Source: Candidatus Bipolaricaulota bacterium (GTDB lineage Bacteria > Bipolaricaulota > Bipolaricaulia > RBG-16-55-9 > DRXL01). From it: DNA of 64,000 nucleotides. Numbering within the stretch: the stretch's first letter is position 1; every line of letters begins with the position of its first letter. Location of the stretch: positions 1 to 64,000 of the forward strand of contig CALLJK010000018.1 of assembly GCA_938091745.1 (NCBI GenBank), given 5' to 3'. Shown here piece after piece: positions 23,895-34,689 of this stretch. Position numbers and translations under genes: made by a program. The notes beneath the pieces were generated by a model. The model did not search any database, had not been told where the DNA came from, and worked only from the letters and a program-made list of their open reading frames with translations.

Positions 23895-24590
23895 ATGAGA
23901 GGAATGATTGCTACCAAACGTTGCCCACCCGCTGAAGGGCTCATAGCGACAGGGCTCTACTACGTGCACCACGGCCAGCGCAAGCTTGGCGAAGAATCTT
24001 TTCAGCTCTTTGAGTTACCTAACGGCCGAGGGTACCATCTGCAAAGTGTCGCAGTGCTGCAATGGCCACTATCCCACACCCAACGCGTCACGCTGGAGCT
24101 CGACCCTGCCTGGAGCTATCGCGTGGCTCATATCGAACTGGAAGCTGAAGGGCACCTCACGCGCGCGCGCTGCCACCGTGAGGGTGCGCTCATACAAGCT
24201 CGGATTGAAGCGACAAGTCAGCGTCCCAGGGAGCTCTCTCTCCCTGGGGATGGTGCCCTATGGGATTATCCGTCGGCGCTCTTTGCCATCGCGCTGTGCA
24301 AGAGAGTGCGGCTGGCTCCGGGTGACAGTGCTCCTCTCGATCTTGTTCGTCTCGTCCTGCCTTCCTTGGAGCCCACTCCCCTGCGCTGCATGTGCACGCG
24401 GCTCTTCGATCATACTCATACTTTCGAGCTGGGGAATTTCTTCGTGAAAGAAATTGCTGCGCTCTCTCAGTCGCAAGAGATCTTCCACATATGGGTTGAC
24501 GAAGCGGGGGTCCCCTTGCGCATTGATCGTCTCGAGCAAGGGGAGCTTGTGCGCTTCGATCTCGTGCGCTATCGGCTCTTTCGGTTTTAA
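23895..24590 (+). CDS. Conserved-looking protein of unknown function
   Basis: 231 aa from the ATG at 23895; an ATG three codons later also fits. No signal peptide or membrane segment. The pattern is beta-rich: GLIATGLYYVHHGQRKLGEESFQLFEL, then VTLELDPAWSYRVAHIELEAEG, and a C-terminal IWVDEAGVPLRIDRLEQGELVRFDLVRY. This resembles the general build of lipoprotein-carrier-like or DUF3108-type single-domain beta barrels, but I cannot assign a family. The 3' end overlaps the convergent ecfT by 4 nt. Confidence 0.6.
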   Translation: MRGMIATKRCPPAEGLIATGLYYVHHGQRKLGEESFQLFELPNGRGYHLQSVAVLQWPLSHTQRVTLELDPAWSYRVAHIELEAEGHLTRARCHREGALIQARIEATSQRPRELSLPGDGALWDYPSALFAIALCKRVRLAPGDSAPLDLVRLVLPSLEPTPLRCMCTRLFDHTHTFELGNFFVKEIAALSQSQEIFHIWVDEAGVPLRIDRLEQGELVRFDLVRYRLFRF

Positions 24591-25375
24591 AAGGCCCAGA
24601 TCAGTGCTCCTAAGAGCGCTAAGCTTGCTAACGCGACCCCATCACGCCAAGCAAGGCGCGGCTGGTAGAGCCGGGTGCGCGGCCGGTCGGGATCGTAACA
24701 CCGAGCGGCCATGGCTTCGGCGAGGGCCTCGGCGCGCAAGAGCGTGTTTCTCAAGAGGGGTACTAAAATCCCCACGATCTTGCGCGCGCGCTCCGTGAGA
24801 GAGCCCTCAAAGGGGTCAATGCCGCGCGCGCGCATCGCCTTGATGATCATATCGGCTTCGTCGAGAATTAACGGGACGAAGCGCAACGAGACGCTGAACA
24901 TCAGGGCGAGCCCGCGCACGGGCACTCTCAGTTTTGCTAGGGGCAATAAGAGCCCCTCTAAGCCGTCAGCGAGCTGCAACGCTGATGTGGTCACGCCCAG
25001 GATCGCGCTGATCAGCCCAAAGAAGATCAATCGAGCAGAGAGCATCGCGCCGGTGCGCAAGCCCTCATCAGATACTTTCAATGGCCCCCATTGCCAGATG
25101 GGGTTCCCTGGTGCGCCGAAGAGCTGTAAGAGCGCACTCAAGAGAATCAAGACAGTGAGCGCTTGCACGGCGCGTACCATCGGCCAGAAGCCGATTCGCC
25201 CTGCCCACACCGCCAGCGCGAGAAACCCCGCAAACAGTAAATAGTCCCAGAGAGACTGCAAGAAAAAAACAGCAATGGCGAGCACGAACGCTGCGAAGAT
25301 CTTGGTGCGCGGGTCGAGCTTATGCAAGAAAGACTCTTTTGGCTGGTAGCGGCCGACGAGCTTGCGCAGGGTCAT
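24587..25375 (-). CDS. ecfT: Energy-coupling factor transporter transmembrane protein EcfT
   Basis: 262 aa membrane scaffold of ECF vitamin/metal importers (CbiQ/EcfT family). Five to six hydrophobic segments and the two coupling-helix motifs that contact the ATPases are visible: KAMRARGID (about 170) and AMAARCYD (about 220). No EcfA ATPase or S component is in this window, so the partners must be encoded elsewhere. Flanked by convergent and divergent single genes. Confidence 0.88.
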   Translation of the reverse strand: MTLRKLVGRYQPKESFLHKLDPRTKIFAAFVLAIAVFFLQSLWDYLLFAGFLALAVWAGRIGFWPMVRAVQALTVLILLSALLQLFGAPGNPIWQWGPLKVSDEGLRTGAMLSARLIFFGLISAILGVTTSALQLADGLEGLLLPLAKLRVPVRGLALMFSVSLRFVPLILDEADMIIKAMRARGIDPFEGSLTERARKIVGILVPLLRNTLLRAEALAEAMAARCYDPDRPRTRLYQPRLAWRDGVALASLALLGALIWAF

Positions 25376-25398
25376 AGGGTCACCCTATCTTACGGAGC

Positions 25399-25427
25399 TT
25401 GCCGTCCCGACGCAAAGCGATTAGAAT
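25399..25427 (+). promoter_or_regulatory. Leaderless promoter of yidD
   Basis: TTGCCG (25399-25404), 17 bp, TAGAAT (25422-25427), 9 nt before the ATG. Confidence 0.55.
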
Positions 25428-25436
25428 AAAAAAGCT

Positions 25437-25646
25437 ATGCGAGCTTTGGCGCTCTCTCTCATCACGCTCTATCAGAAGCTCATCTCGCCCTTGTTACCGA
25501 ACTCTTGTCGATTCTATCCGTCGTGCTCGGAGTACGCCAAGCAAGCAATTCACAAATACGGGCTTTGGCGCGGGGGCTGGCTCGCGATAAAGAGAATCAG
25601 TCGCTGTCATCCCGGCAACCCCGGTGGGCTCGATCCCGTCCCCTAA
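25437..25646 (+). CDS. yidD: Membrane protein insertion efficiency factor YidD
   Basis: 69 aa, full family length. Contains [31 protein letters not shown] and [10 protein letters not shown], the complete YidD signature with its three cysteines (including the closing CHPGNPGG). It assists YidC-dependent insertion at the inner membrane. Its usual neighbours rnpA and yidC are absent; it is followed 17 nt later by uvrB. Confidence 0.95.
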   Translation: MRALALSLITLYQKLISPLLPNSCRFYPSCSEYAKQAIHKYGLWRGGWLAIKRISRCHPGNPGGLDPVP

Positions 25647-25652
25647 GTGCGC

Positions 25653-25658
25653 TATAAT
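25653..25658 (+). promoter_or_regulatory. -10 box of uvrB (leaderless)
   Basis: Perfect TATAAT ending 5 nt before the first ATG of uvrB, overlapping the end of the yidD region. Weak -35. Confidence 0.5.
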
Positions 25659-25663
25659 CACAA

Positions 25664-27664
25664 ATGATGGGGACCCTAACGCACACCCAGGAGTTTCAGC
25701 TTGTTGCGCCCTTTGCACCCCGCGGCGACCAGCCGAAGGCTATCGCAGAGTTGACCGAAGGGCTGCGCGCGGGCTTGCAACATCAAACTCTTCTTGGCGT
25801 CACCGGCTCGGGGAAGACGTTTACGATTGCACACGTCATCCAGAACGTCCAAAAGCCAACGCTAGTCATCGCTCATAATAAAACGTTAGCCGCTCAGCTC
25901 TGTAACGAGTTTCGCGAGTTCTTCCCGAATAACGCCGTGCACTACTTCGTCAGCTACTATGATTACTATCAGCCTGAAGCGTACATCCCCCAGACCGATA
26001 CGTACATTGAGAAGGACGCGTCAATCAACGACGAGATAGATCGTTTACGCCACGCAGCGACGAGCGCGCTCTTAGAACGTCGAGACGTGATTATCGTTGC
26101 AAGCGTCTCGTGTATCTATGGGCTAGGCACGCCCGAAGAATACGCGGCAATGACGCTGCCGGTGCGCACAGGCGCGATTATCTCGCGCGACGAGATCCTG
26201 CACAGACTTATAGAGCTTCAGTACGAGCGCAACGAGATCGGCTTCGGGCGGGGCACCTTCCGAGCTAAGGGCGACACGATTGAAGTCATCCCAGCGTACA
26301 GCGAAAACGCGATCAGAATTGAACTCTTCGGCGACGAGATCGAGAGGATCTCTGAGCTGGACGCGCTCACGGGCAAACGCTTAAGAGATTTAGATTTTAC
26401 GGTGATTTACCCCGCGACGCATTGGGTGACAGGGAGGGAGAAGCTCGAACGCGCTATAGAATCTATTCGCGCCGAGTTGGAAGAGCGCCTCGCCGAGCTG
26501 CACCGCGCTGGAAAGCTCTTGGAAGCGCAGCGCTTGGAGCAGCGCACAAAATATGATTTGGAAATGCTGCGCGAGCTGGGGTACTGTCCAGGGATCGAGA
26601 ATTATTCGAGGCATCTGGACGGGCGCAGGCCCGGCGAGCCCCCCTATACGCTCATAGACTACTTCCCCAAAGATTTCTTGATGGTCATTGACGAGTCGCA
26701 TCAGACGATCCCGCAGATCCGCGGGATGTATAACGGAGATCGTTCGCGCAAAGAGATTCTGATAGAATACGGCTTTCGGCTGCCCTCGGCACTAGATAAT
26801 CGCCCGTTAAAATTTGAGGAGTTCGAGCGCAAGATGCACCAAGTCATTTACGTCTCAGCGACGCCGGGGCCCTATGAGCGCAAGAGGAGCCAAAAGATCG
26901 TCGAGCAGATTATTCGCCCGACGGGCTTGGTCGACCCTGAAGTCGTCGTCCGGCCGGTGCAGGGGCAGATCGACGATCTCATCGGCGAGATCCGAACGGT
27001 CACAGCCCGCGGCGAACGCGTCTTAGTCACGACGCTCACCAAGAAGATGGCTGAAGACCTAACAGAGTATCTTACAGAGCTTGGGATCAAGGCGCGGTAC
27101 TTGCACTCCGAGATCGAGACGCTTGACAGAGTAGATATTCTCTATGATCTGCGCGCTGGGGAATTTGATGTCTTGGTGGGGGTGAATCTCTTGCGCGAGG
27201 GGCTGGACCTGCCTGAAGTCTCGCTCGTGGCGATCTTAGATGCTGACAAGGAGGGCTTCTTGCGCTCAGAGACTTCGTTGATTCAAACAATTGGACGGGC
27301 GGCGCGCAACGTCCGGGGAAGAGTCATCCTCTACGCTGATGACGTGACCGACTCGATGGCGCGGGCGATTGCCGAGACGCAGCGGCGCCGTAAGCTCCAG
27401 CTTGAGTATAACGAAAAACACGGGATCACGCCGGAGACGGTGAAGAAGGCGCTCAAGGAGTTCATGCCGGAGCTCGCGCGCGAGAGCAAAGAGAAGAGAG
27501 CCAAGAAGAAGCTTACCGTGAAGACGCCAGCGGAGCTCGCTGATCTCATCAAAGACTTAGAGCAAGAGATGTACGCTGCTGCCAAGCGTCTAGAGTTCGA
27601 AAAGGCCGCGAGACTTCGAGATGAGATCAAAGAGCTCAGAAGAGAGCTGATTGGGATTGCGTGA
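25664..27664 (+). CDS. uvrB: UvrABC system protein B
   Basis: 666 aa damage-verifying helicase of nucleotide excision repair. The Walker [16 protein letters not shown] is at about 45-59. The beta-hairpin [33 protein letters not shown] (Walker B) and the helicase motifs [19 protein letters not shown] and QTIGRAARN are intact. The C-terminal UVR domain ([21 protein letters not shown]) for UvrA/UvrC contact is present. Starts with ATG ATG; -10 box 5 nt upstream. Confidence 0.97.
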   Translation: MMGTLTHTQEFQLVAPFAPRGDQPKAIAELTEGLRAGLQHQTLLGVTGSGKTFTIAHVIQNVQKPTLVIAHNKTLAAQLCNEFREFFPNNAVHYFVSYYDYYQPEAYIPQTDTYIEKDASINDEIDRLRHAATSALLERRDVIIVASVSCIYGLGTPEEYAAMTLPVRTGAIISRDEILHRLIELQYERNEIGFGRGTFRAKGDTIEVIPAYSENAIRIELFGDEIERISELDALTGKRLRDLDFTVIYPATHWVTGREKLERAIESIRAELEERLAELHRAGKLLEAQRLEQRTKYDLEMLRELGYCPGIENYSRHLDGRRPGEPPYTLIDYFPKDFLMVIDESHQTIPQIRGMYNGDRSRKEILIEYGFRLPSALDNRPLKFEEFERKMHQVIYVSATPGPYERKRSQKIVEQIIRPTGLVDPEVVVRPVQGQIDDLIGEIRTVTARGERVLVTTLTKKMAEDLTEYLTELGIKARYLHSEIETLDRVDILYDLRAGEFDVLVGVNLLREGLDLPEVSLVAILDADKEGFLRSETSLIQTIGRAARNVRGRVILYADDVTDSMARAIAETQRRRKLQLEYNEKHGITPETVKKALKEFMPELARESKEKRAKKKLTVKTPAELADLIKDLEQEMYAAAKRLEFEKAARLRDEIKELRRELIGIA

Positions 27665-27675
27665 GCTCAATACGT

Positions 27676-27681
27676 TACAAT
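27676..27681 (+). promoter_or_regulatory. -10 box of the MNT/HepT operon (leaderless)
   Basis: TACAAT followed by 7 nt and the ATG at 27689. A -35 in the end of uvrB is ambiguous. Confidence 0.45.
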
Positions 27682-27688
27682 AGAGCGT

Positions 27689-27982
27689 ATGGCTGTGCAA
27701 GTCTTATCAGAAGAGATCAAGCAAAAGATTTTGGCTGTTCTGCGCCGGCATGATGTTGTCCGCGCTGCAATCTTTGGTTCTTTTGCAACGGGACTGGCCA
27801 GAGACGATAGTGATTTTGATATTCTCATTGAGTTTGGTGGTGACAAGAGCTTGCTCGATTTGGCGGCTTTGAAAATTGACCTAGAAGAGGTGTTGGGCCG
27901 GGAGGTGGACGTCGTAACCTACCGAGGATTGCATCCGCGCATACGGCAGCGTGTGCTGCGGGAGCAGATGCCAATTTTATGA
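27689..27982 (+). CDS. mntA: MNT-domain nucleotidyltransferase antitoxin
   Basis: 97 aa minimal nucleotidyltransferase. The catalytic signature [16 protein letters not shown] (GSx10DxD) is complete and a third acidic residue lies in REVDVV. In type VII modules this protein AMPylates a tyrosine of the HepT toxin. It overlaps the hepT gene by 4 nt. Confidence 0.9.
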   Translation: MAVQVLSEEIKQKILAVLRRHDVVRAAIFGSFATGLARDDSDFDILIEFGGDKSLLDLAALKIDLEEVLGREVDVVTYRGLHPRIRQRVLREQMPIL

Positions 27983-28314
27983 AAGATCCTAAGCTTTTTC
28001 TCGACCATATTCTTGAAAGTATTAGGTTGATTAAGAACTATACTGATGGGATTTCTGAAAAACAGTTTCTTTCATCGCTCCAGCTTCAAGACGCCGTAAT
28101 GCGCAGGATCGAAATCATTGGTGAGGCAGTGAAGAACCTCCCTGATGAGCTCAAAACGCGCTATCCTGAAGTGCCTTGGCGCAAGATCGCCGGAATGAGA
28201 GATATATTGATTCATGAATACTTTGGTGTGGATATCGAACTTACATGGAGAGTAGTGCAGCGAGATTTGCCAGAGTTAGAGCAGCATATTCTCAAGATCA
28301 TGGCAGAGATTTAG
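27979..28314 (+). CDS. hepT: HepT-like ribonuclease toxin
   Basis: 111 aa all-helical HEPN protein. The Rx4-6HxY motif is present as RDILIHEY (about 73-80), including the tyrosine that the partner MNT enzyme modifies. [15 protein letters not shown] is a family phrase. Coupled to mntA; forms a standard type VII toxin-antitoxin pair downstream of uvrB. Confidence 0.92.
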   Translation: MKDPKLFLDHILESIRLIKNYTDGISEKQFLSSLQLQDAVMRRIEIIGEAVKNLPDELKTRYPEVPWRKIAGMRDILIHEYFGVDIELTWRVVQRDLPELEQHILKIMAEI

Positions 28315-28333
28315 ATGCTTATTGCAGGCTGAG

Positions 28334-28362
28334 TTGCATATCTTGTCTTGTCTTATTAAGAT
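28334..28362 (+). promoter_or_regulatory. Promoter of proS
   Basis: TTGCAT (28334-28339), 17 bp, TAAGAT (28357-28362), about 40 nt before the ATG at 28404, which has GAGG 9-10 nt upstream. Confidence 0.45.
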
Positions 28363-28379
28363 AATCCCAATTCCCGTAA

Positions 28380-29849
<1,470 letters not shown>

Positions 29850-29876
29850 CTGCATTCACGAGGAGGAGATAAGAGT

Positions 29877-30311
29877 ATGGCGCTTGCAGAAGGAACCGTT
29901 GCCCCAAAGATTGAAACGGTGGACCAGGACGGCAAGAGAGTGACACTTGACTTTCAGGGCATCACGGTGCTCTACTTCTATCCCAAGGACGACACGCCCG
30001 GCTGCACAGCAGAAGCGTGCTCGTTCCGCGATGATCTTCAAGAGTTTGTGCGACGGGGGATTAGGGTCTACGGGGTGAGCACCGATGATGCAGAGTCACA
30101 CAAGAAGTTCGCGCAGAAGTACGGGCTGAACTTCACGCTGCTTGCAGACCCAAACAAGAAGATCTGTCGCGCGTATGACGTCTTAAATTTACTCGGCTTT
30201 GCTCAGCGCGTGACGTTTATTATCAAAGACGGCGTGATCGCGCGCGTCTTTCCAAAAGTTTCTCCCAATGGGCACAGCCACGAGGTGCTGCAGGCACTGG
30301 ATGAGTTGTAA
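29877..30311 (+). CDS. bcp: Peroxiredoxin, Bcp/PrxQ type
   Basis: 144 aa thiol peroxidase, cytoplasmic. The peroxidatic and resolving cysteines are five residues apart in DDTPGCTAEACSFRD, the atypical 2-Cys PrxQ arrangement. VYGVSTDDAESHKKFAQKYGLNF and FIIKDGVIARVF are family features. A good GAGGAGGAG site lies before the ATG. Probably co-transcribed with proS. Confidence 0.93.
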   Translation: MALAEGTVAPKIETVDQDGKRVTLDFQGITVLYFYPKDDTPGCTAEACSFRDDLQEFVRRGIRVYGVSTDDAESHKKFAQKYGLNFTLLADPNKKICRAYDVLNLLGFAQRVTFIIKDGVIARVFPKVSPNGHSHEVLQALDEL

Positions 30312-30365
30312 CGGAAAATGTCAAGCCCCTACGCCCGGATCTCTTTAAAAAAGTCAGTTATATCC

Positions 30366-30695
30366 TTAAGGCCAATCGTCACCATTCTGGTAGCGTGACC
30401 AATCAGTTTGTTGGAAGGCTTGCACGAAGCTCTTTACGAATAGCTTCGCTGCTTGCTGAGGCAGAACGACTCGTAAGAGCTTCGTCTTAGAGGGGATGGA
30501 CATCTGTCGAACGTTATGAACAAAGCCTGCATCTTTGGTGAAACACAGATCATACTGTTGAGCTACTTGGCGATAGAGCGTACTGTTATCTAAGCCTTTG
30601 AGACGCAAGCTGTTCACAGAATCCACGTCATACCCTAACTCTCGTAACGCATCCACTAAGGACTCAGGCAGGTTCTCATCTAGTAAGATTCTCAT
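30366..30695 (-). CDS. DUF5615-type PIN-like toxin
   Basis: 109 aa. Begins MRILLDENLPESLVDALRELGYDV, with acidic residues in LLDENLP, then CFTKDAGF, the hallmark of DUF5615/Mut7-C-like PIN nucleases. Its start overlaps the end of the DUF433 gene by 4 nt. Predicted toxin of a DUF433/DUF5615 pair; target unknown. Confidence 0.85.
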   Translation of the reverse strand: MRILLDENLPESLVDALRELGYDVDSVNSLRLKGLDNSTLYRQVAQQYDLCFTKDAGFVHNVRQMSIPSKTKLLRVVLPQQAAKLFVKSFVQAFQQTDWSRYQNGDDWP

Positions 30696-30907
30696 CGCGA
30701 AGTAACGAGGAGATCAGAATGAGCCAGCTCTTCTAAAACCCCGCGGATGGCTTCTTCACTCAAGCTCGGATACTCTTGCACTATCTCTGGGATCGTCATC
30801 CCACAAGCCAAAAGCTCTAAGAGCAAAGACACGGAAATCCGTGTATCGCGCACTCGCGGCGCGCCACCTAAATGATCGGGGTCTGAGACGATCCATCTTT
30901 TGTTCAT
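30692..30907 (-). CDS. DUF433 antitoxin
   Basis: 71 aa from the ATG at 30907; a GTG at 30922 would add five residues but lies only 3 nt from the -10 box. LGGAPRVRDTRISVSLLLELLACGMTIPEIVQEYPSLSEEAI is the full DUF433 pattern with its helix-turn-helix-like half. Partner of the PIN-like toxin downstream. Confidence 0.85.
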   Translation of the reverse strand: MNKRWIVSDPDHLGGAPRVRDTRISVSLLLELLACGMTIPEIVQEYPSLSEEAIRGVLEELAHSDLLVTSR

Positions 30908-30925
30908 AGTTATCTCGTTCACCCT

Positions 30926-30931
30926 ATTCTA
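30926..30931 (-). promoter_or_regulatory. -10 box of the DUF433/DUF5615 operon
   Basis: TAGAAT on the minus strand, 18 nt before the ATG at 30907. No clear -35. Confidence 0.4.
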
Positions 30932-30956
30932 ACGCACAACGAAGGCGCGCGCGACC

Positions 30957-31904
30957 CTACGCCCGGATCTCTTGTCTCTGAAAGAGCACATACCCAATCG
31001 CAAAGAGCACGATCGTCCCGGCGATCAGCCCTGTCAGCTGCGGCCAGACTAAGAGTAAGCTTTGGCTCAGCGGCAGCGGTGCCCTCACTCCCCAGCCCTG
31101 CAGTTGGAGAAATTGCAGGATTAGCAGTGGCCCTAATGCTCGCACTTCGGGATTCAGGATGGCCAAAATCGACTCGACGTAGAGCGTATGGGGGGAGAGC
31201 CGCGCTAAAAAGATCTCTAGCTGGATTTGACCAGCCACTCCTCGAGCCAGCCCTTGCGCGATCAGTCCTATCAGCATCCCCCAAAAGACCGTGAAGAAGA
31301 GCCAGACGCTAATAGCAGCCAAAGCCGCCGTCGCTGGCTGGCGGAATCTTACAGAGAAGACCATGGCTAGTCCAAGCCAAATCCCCCCATAAGCGATTGT
31401 CGCCAAGAGAAAGAGCAGCCCGCGCGCGACTTCCTCTCCCGTCGGCGGCACCCCCAAACGAAAGATCCCTAGCCCGATAATCATCAACCAGATCGCGGTC
31501 AGCACCAGGGCGAGCGTGAACAGCCCCGCTAGAAACTTGCCCAATAGTAAAGCGTCGCGATAGATCGGCTGCGCTAACACCCGTGAGAGCGTCCGTCTGT
31601 TGAATTCCCCATTGATAGAATCGAACCCCAGCGCAATCGCGATCAAGGGCACAAGAAACCCTAAAAAGCCCACAAACGCCGGCAAGGGGTCTCGCGAGAT
31701 CGTAAAGAGCCTGAGAAAGAGAAACTCTCCCGACCCTGAGGGCAAATTCTGCAGGGCCATATAGAGCGTCACTGCAGCGGTCAAGAGCACGATGGCTTCT
31801 AAAATACCCATACGCACGCTCGTCAGATGATCGGCCATCTCTTTGGCGACGACAGCCCACAGCCCCCGCCATGGCGAACCTTCACGAGCGGGCTTTGTTA
31901 TCAT
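30957..31904 (-). CDS. ABC-2 type transporter permease (NosY-like)
   Basis: 315 aa with six predicted membrane segments. An N-terminal cytoplasmic phrase [18 protein letters not shown] precedes the first helix, and the mid-protein [37 protein letters not shown] is the ABC-2/NosY coupling region. It is the third gene of a unit with a NEW3-domain exported protein and an ABC ATPase, 7 nt after the ATPase stop. Export of a lipid, polysaccharide or protein is likely; cargo unknown. Confidence 0.85.
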   Translation of the reverse strand: MITKPAREGSPWRGLWAVVAKEMADHLTSVRMGILEAIVLLTAAVTLYMALQNLPSGSGEFLFLRLFTISRDPLPAFVGFLGFLVPLIAIALGFDSINGEFNRRTLSRVLAQPIYRDALLLGKFLAGLFTLALVLTAIWLMIIGLGIFRLGVPPTGEEVARGLLFLLATIAYGGIWLGLAMVFSVRFRQPATAALAAISVWLFFTVFWGMLIGLIAQGLARGVAGQIQLEIFLARLSPHTLYVESILAILNPEVRALGPLLILQFLQLQGWGVRAPLPLSQSLLLVWPQLTGLIAGTIVLFAIGYVLFQRQEIRA

Positions 31905-31911
31905 AAAGTGA

Positions 31912-32925
31912 TCACCCTTTCAAGGACCTAACCCTCTGATCCCCTTCCCAATGCGGGAAGGGGGAAGGCTCCCCTCCCTCTTTAGGGGAGGGGCCGGGGG
32001 AGAGGTCTTGAAAATATCTTGTATAGACTTCATCTAAGCTTGGCTCCTCTAAGCCCAGCGCGAGCAGCTTCGCCCCCGCCTGCACGGCGACACGCGCCAC
32101 TTCAGCACGCATATCGTCTTGGGCCTCGACTTGGTACACACTGGCGTCGAGAGCTTTCACGTTCACCACGCCAGGGATCTTCTGCAGGGCTTGCGTGAGA
32201 TCCGGCCCGACAGCTCTCAGTTGCACGCGATAGGCCCCGCCTAAGACTTGGCGCGCCAGCTCGACCACCGTCCCTTCCAGAACTATCTTCCCTTGAGAGA
32301 AGAGCCCCACACGGTCACAAACAGCCTGCACTTGGTGTAACAAGTGCGACGAGAGCAGCACTGTGATCTTCTCTTCTTTGAGAGCACGAATGATCTGCAA
32401 AAACTCTCTAGCGGCCTCAGGATCGAGCCCCAGCGTCGGCTCGTCCAAGATGATCACTTGGGGGTGTTTGAGTAAGATCTCAGCGACGCCGAGGCGCTGG
32501 CGCATCCCGCGCGAGAACGTCCCCACCCGACGGTCAGCGACATCTTTCAGCCCCATGCGCTCCAACGAGTCTTTTATTCTTCGCTGAGCGACGGGGCGCG
32601 ACAGACCGTTGAGCTTGGCTGTGTATAAGAGATTCTCCCTTGCGGTCAGCTCGTCGTAGAAGCCGACCTGATCGGGCAGATACCCCACGCGCGACTTCAC
32701 TTCTAGCGGCTGGCGCATGGGATCGAAGCCGAGCACTCGCGCCCAACCGTCAGTCGGCTCGGTCAGCCCTAGGAGCATCAGAATAGTCGTAGTTTTGCCG
32801 GAGCCGTTGGGGCCGAGTATCCCGAAGACCTCGCCCGCGCGGATCTTCAAGTTCAGACCGTCGACAGCGACGATCTCGCCGTAGCGCTTGGTGAGATTCT
32901 GCGTCTCGATGACGATCTCGTTCAT
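31912..32925 (-). CDS. ABC transporter ATP-binding protein with repeat-derived C terminus
   Basis: 337 aa. Walker [17 protein letters not shown] (about 35-50), signature [16 protein letters not shown], Walker [14 protein letters not shown] and the His of LLSSHLLHQ are intact. This is the CcmA/NosF-type exporter ATPase with a C-terminal regulatory region (about 215-305). The last roughly 30 residues ([20 protein letters not shown]...) are encoded by a family A element and are not part of the family. Three nt separate it from the NEW3 gene. Confidence 0.9.
   Translation of the reverse strand: MNEIVIETQNLTKRYGEIVAVDGLNLKIRAGEVFGILGPNGSGKTTTILMLLGLTEPTDGWARVLGFDPMRQPLEVKSRVGYLPDQVGFYDELTARENLLYTAKLNGLSRPVAQRRIKDSLERMGLKDVADRRVGTFSRGMRQRLGVAEILLKHPQVIILDEPTLGLDPEAAREFLQIIRALKEEKITVLLSSHLLHQVQAVCDRVGLFSQGKIVLEGTVVELARQVLGGAYRVQLRAVGPDLTQALQKIPGVVNVKALDASVYQVEAQDDMRAEVARVAVQAGAKLLALGLEEPSLDEVYTRYFQDLSPGPSPKEGGEPSPFPHWEGDQRVRSLKG
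31925..32007. repeat. Family A palindromic element, copy 6, at the 3' end of the ABC ATPase gene
   Basis: Full copy from GACCTAACCC to GGGGGAGAGGTC with two hairpins. It is in frame in the minus-strand gene, which stops shortly after it. Confidence 0.9.
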
Positions 32926-32928
32926 AGT

Positions 32929-34083
32929 TTATCTTCGCCCAAAGCGCGAGACAGCCCAGCCCACTGCCCCTAACGCGATGACGATAATCCCGATCCCGAC
33001 AATGCCCCACAACGTCGAGGTCACGACGGTGATGCGAAACTCTGTAGAGTCGGAAGTGCCCTCGCTGCGCGCTGTGATCGTCATCATATAGTCCCCAGCG
33101 ACGGTCTTATCAGAGGGCTTGATTTTGGCTGTGACTTCGGCGAAATTATCTGGGGCGATCTCAGCAATCGTCTTTGGGTCAAACTCGACGCTCCAGCCCA
33201 CAGGGGGGAAGGAGCTCAGCTCGACGTCGCGCGCAGGCGCGCTGCCCCGGTTCTCTATCTTGAGTTTGAGGGTATTCTCTCGACCGGCGGTCGCCTGCGC
33301 TGATAAGCGCCCATCGGGGGTGGTGACATTCAGTTCGGCTTGCCCGGTGATGATTGCTCTTAAGGCGAGCACTGCCTGAGCTTGGCCGCCTAGCGCCCGC
33401 ACGGTGATCGGGTACTCGCCGGCTTGGGCTTGCTTGGGCGGGCGCACTTCGATATCTAAGCTCTTAGACTCGCCGGCCTTGATGGGGAAGCTCGTGACTT
33501 CTTCGCTGCCAAAGCGCAGCTTGAACGTCACTTGGAAGCCCTCGGGAGCCTCGGCTTCGAGATTCACCGTCGTCTCTTGCTCGCCCTTGTTGGTGAGATT
33601 GGCTGAGTAACGAAAAGTCGTGGAAGGGGAGCCGCGGCGCGTGGGCAGCTCTGTCTCGAAGGAAAGTTGCGGGGGCAGCTGCGCTTCGACTGTTAATTCG
33701 ATGGGCAGCTCGCTTGTGGTGCCCTGACCTTGAGCGCGCACAACGAAGCGATAGGTGCCTGCTTGCACGCCTGCGGGAGGCTCAAGCTTGAGATTGAGCG
33801 AGACCGAGTCGTCTGTATCGACATACACAGCTTGGACGGGGCGGCCTCCCCCAGTGAGCGAGGCCTTCCAGCCCTCGGCAACTTCTTTCACGCTCACACG
33901 CACGATCTGCGGCGCCAGCCCGCGATTCGAAAGCGTCAGCGAGATATTCACGGTCTCGCCGGCTTGGACAGACTGAGCTGGGTACGGAGTAGAGAGCGTC
34001 AGCCCGCGGGGCTTTTGCGCCAGGGCTGGAAAGACACAGAGTGCTATGAGAATCATCAGGATTGCACTGATAAATCGCTTCAT
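32929..34083 (-). CDS. Secreted NEW3-domain protein with C-terminal membrane anchor
   Basis: 384 aa. Signal peptide (MKRFISAILMILIALCVFPALAQ), then three beta-sandwich units of about 110 residues of the NEW3 (alpha-galactosidase-associated) type. They show VNISLTLSNRGLAPQIVRVSV, FRYSANLTNKGEQETTVNLE and LKLKIENRGSAPARDVELS. A C-terminal transmembrane helix (LWGIVGIGIIVIALGAVGWAV) is followed by RFGRR. It faces outside and is first gene of the NEW3-ABC ATPase-ABC-2 permease unit, an association seen in other bacteria. GGAGGGAG precedes the ATG. Confidence 0.85.
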   Translation of the reverse strand: MKRFISAILMILIALCVFPALAQKPRGLTLSTPYPAQSVQAGETVNISLTLSNRGLAPQIVRVSVKEVAEGWKASLTGGGRPVQAVYVDTDDSVSLNLKLEPPAGVQAGTYRFVVRAQGQGTTSELPIELTVEAQLPPQLSFETELPTRRGSPSTTFRYSANLTNKGEQETTVNLEAEAPEGFQVTFKLRFGSEEVTSFPIKAGESKSLDIEVRPPKQAQAGEYPITVRALGGQAQAVLALRAIITGQAELNVTTPDGRLSAQATAGRENTLKLKIENRGSAPARDVELSSFPPVGWSVEFDPKTIAEIAPDNFAEVTAKIKPSDKTVAGDYMMTITARSEGTSDSTEFRITVVTSTLWGIVGIGIIVIALGAVGWAVSRFGRR

Positions 34084-34113
34084 TGATCTCCCTCCTCATA
34101 TGGGCTTTCGCTT

Positions 34114-34144
34114 ATTATATCAAACAGTGGGGCGGGGATTGCAA
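34114..34144 (-). promoter_or_regulatory. Possible promoter of the NEW3/ABC operon
   Basis: TATAAT on the minus strand (34119-34114) with TTGCAA 19 bp upstream (34144-34139). Spacing is long. The adjoining 34145-34200 holds only the leader of the next, divergent operon. Confidence 0.4.
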
Positions 34145-34200
34145 CGGCAATGGAGATGTGGCAAACTTAACGAGATGCTTTCTCACGAGGGAGGATAACC

Positions 34201-34419
34201 ATGAGCGCGGTCAAACAACAAGCGAAAGCCCTCATAGATGAGCTTCCTGACGAGGTCGTGCATAGCTTATTAGATTTCATGCAGAAGCTGCAAGAGTGGG
34301 AGGCCACGCGAGAGATTCTGGAGGATGAGGAGTTCTGCGCAGAGATAGAGCGAGGGTTGCGAGACGTCAAGGCAGGTCGTACTGTCGAATGGCGCAAGAT
34401 CAAGCGCACGAATGTATAA
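34201..34419 (+). CDS. Antitoxin-like protein (DUF2281-like)
   Basis: 72 aa, helical and charged: LIDELPDEVVHSLLDFMQKLQEWEATREIL is the short amphipathic pattern of small DUF2281/RelB-like antitoxins. It overlaps the RelE-type gene by 8 nt. Strong GGGAGG site. Family assignment by pattern and context only. Confidence 0.7.
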   Translation: MSAVKQQAKALIDELPDEVVHSLLDFMQKLQEWEATREILEDEEFCAEIERGLRDVKAGRTVEWRKIKRTNV

Positions 34420-34681
34420 AGTCAAGCTTTCGGACACAGCCAGGAAGACATATGAGCGTGTCGCCCGCAATGTCGCTGAACGGCTTGATCGTTGTTTCAA
34501 GATTTTGGAAGAAAATCCGTTTGAATTCACAAAGCACGATATCAAGAAGCTTCACGGGCGATTAGAGGGATTGTTTCGCCTTCGCCAAGGGAAATTGCGT
34601 ATTGTTTATCGCGTGGATACGGAGTTCAAGCTTGTAGAGATCATAGCGATCAGGACGCGAGAGCACGCGTATCGCTCATGA
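34412..34681 (+). CDS. RelE/ParE-family toxin
   Basis: 89 aa. [17 protein letters not shown], then [25 protein letters not shown] and [12 protein letters not shown] match the RelE/ParE mRNA-interferase or gyrase-poison fold, including the conserved basic residues of the sheet. Its stop overlaps the first possible uvrA start, so uvrA may be co-transcribed with this module. Confidence 0.88.
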   Translation: MYKVKLSDTARKTYERVARNVAERLDRCFKILEENPFEFTKHDIKKLHGRLEGLFRLRQGKLRIVYRVDTEFKLVEIIAIRTREHAYRS

Positions 34682-34689
34682 GGGAGAGT

